From: Oscillospiraceae bacterium | GTDB taxonomy: Bacteria > Bacillota > Clostridia > Oscillospirales > Oscillospiraceae | Reading direction: 5' to 3' | Assembly: GCA_009777775.1 (NCBI GenBank) | Contig: WRLE01000004.1 | Coordinates: 1 to 64,000 of the forward strand | Length of the DNA: 64,000 bases | In this document: piece by piece, positions 63,839 through 64,000 of the stretch | How the letters are laid out: every line of letters begins with the position of its first letter | Position numbering within the stretch: the stretch's first letter is position 1 | The notes under the pieces: model-generated | Seen by the model: the letters and a program-made list of their open reading frames with translations, nothing else | Database searches by the model: none | What the model was told of the DNA's origin: nothing | Position numbers and translations under genes: made by a program

Positions 63839-64000
63839 TTATGAAGCACTGATTGCAGCATTGCGGATAAAAGATAAGCTCAATAAGCAAAATATGTATG
63901 TCTGCAATGCTCCAATTGCCAAGTCAAAATACATATGAAGCGGGATTGGTATAAGTATTCTCAAATATACTGGCATACTATATACCATCGCCATTAGTAT
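63839..64000 (-). CDS. atpB: ATP synthase a subunit, C-terminal part (runs off the window)
   Basis: The last 53 codons are present and the reading frame continues past 64000. They contain PVYLRILIPIPLHMYFDLAI and GALQTYIFCLLSLSFIRNAA, the final helices of the a subunit (the D..iG.lQayIF pattern). The stop is TAA at 63839-63841. It is the first visible gene of the operon order B-E-F-H-A-G-D-C; the essential Arg helix is just upstream of the visible part. Confidence 0.9.
   Translation of the reverse strand: MLMAMVYSMPVYLRILIPIPLHMYFDLAIGALQTYIFCLLSLSFIRNAAISAS

Overview
The window looks like a chromosomal segment of a low-GC, strictly anaerobic Firmicute, most likely a clostridial lineage. Support comes from AT-rich intergenic DNA, strong AGGAGG-type ribosome binding sites, TTG and GTG starts, an S-layer-homology protein, copper-amine-oxidase-like stalk domains, oxygen-sensitive radical SAM and nitrogenase-like enzymes, and an F-type ATP synthase with a sodium-type c-subunit signature. 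No rRNA, tRNA, CRISPR array or intact transposase was recognised. Species cannot be named from the sequence.

Layout. 1-20,470 is a mosaic of small accessory units: an AAA-ATPase/PD-(D/E)XK protein, an AbrB-ABC transporter operon, a DIP1984 protein facing an XRE regulator, a Phd-Doc toxin-antitoxin pair, a FIST-like protein with a small partner, acetyltransferases (one a DUF3781-Vat fusion), an aminoglycoside-phosphotransferase-like protein, an SLH protein, a CNNM/CorC transporter-like protein and a ComEC-like lipoprotein hydrolase. Broken pieces (an RNA-ligase tail, a duplicated HAD 5' end) and many copies of a GGGACGGTTCTTTTGTTCA repeat show that this part is recombinationally active.

20,624-51,148 is the most interesting region. 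Two nearly identical, variant cobalamin riboswitches, each with a kissing-loop hairpin and an intrinsic terminator, precede a DUF2325 coiled-coil gene and a co-directional run of about 28 kb. That run encodes a YezD-like peptide, BchI- and BchD-like chelatase motor subunits, a radical SAM/SPASM protein, a CbiZ-like amidohydrolase, a DrrAB-type ABC exporter, three different CobN/BchH-type large chelatase subunits, a BtuFCD/FecBCD-type importer with two binding lipoproteins, a NifH-NifD-like fusion, a NifK-like partner and a TIM-barrel protein. My reading is an undescribed corrinoid- or tetrapyrrole-processing system: uptake, side-chain remodelling, metal insertion or removal, and ATP-driven low-potential reduction of the macrocycle, under cobalamin control. 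The substrate and product are not known. It is neither nitrogen fixation (no nif accessory genes) nor the F430 pathway (no cfbA, cfbB or cfbE seen). One large chelatase subunit has both histidines of the HxGTHG motif changed to aspartate.

51,149-58,118 holds repeats, small Cys-rich and hypothetical proteins, a GPH-type transporter with a Gly/Pro-rich tail, a LexA/CI-like repressor, an OatA-like acyltransferase and a MORN-repeat protein. 58,264-64,000 is an ATP synthase operon on the minus strand in the order atpB(partial)-E-F-H-A-G-D-C. Its delta subunit is reduced to the C-terminal domain and its c subunit is poor in glycine.
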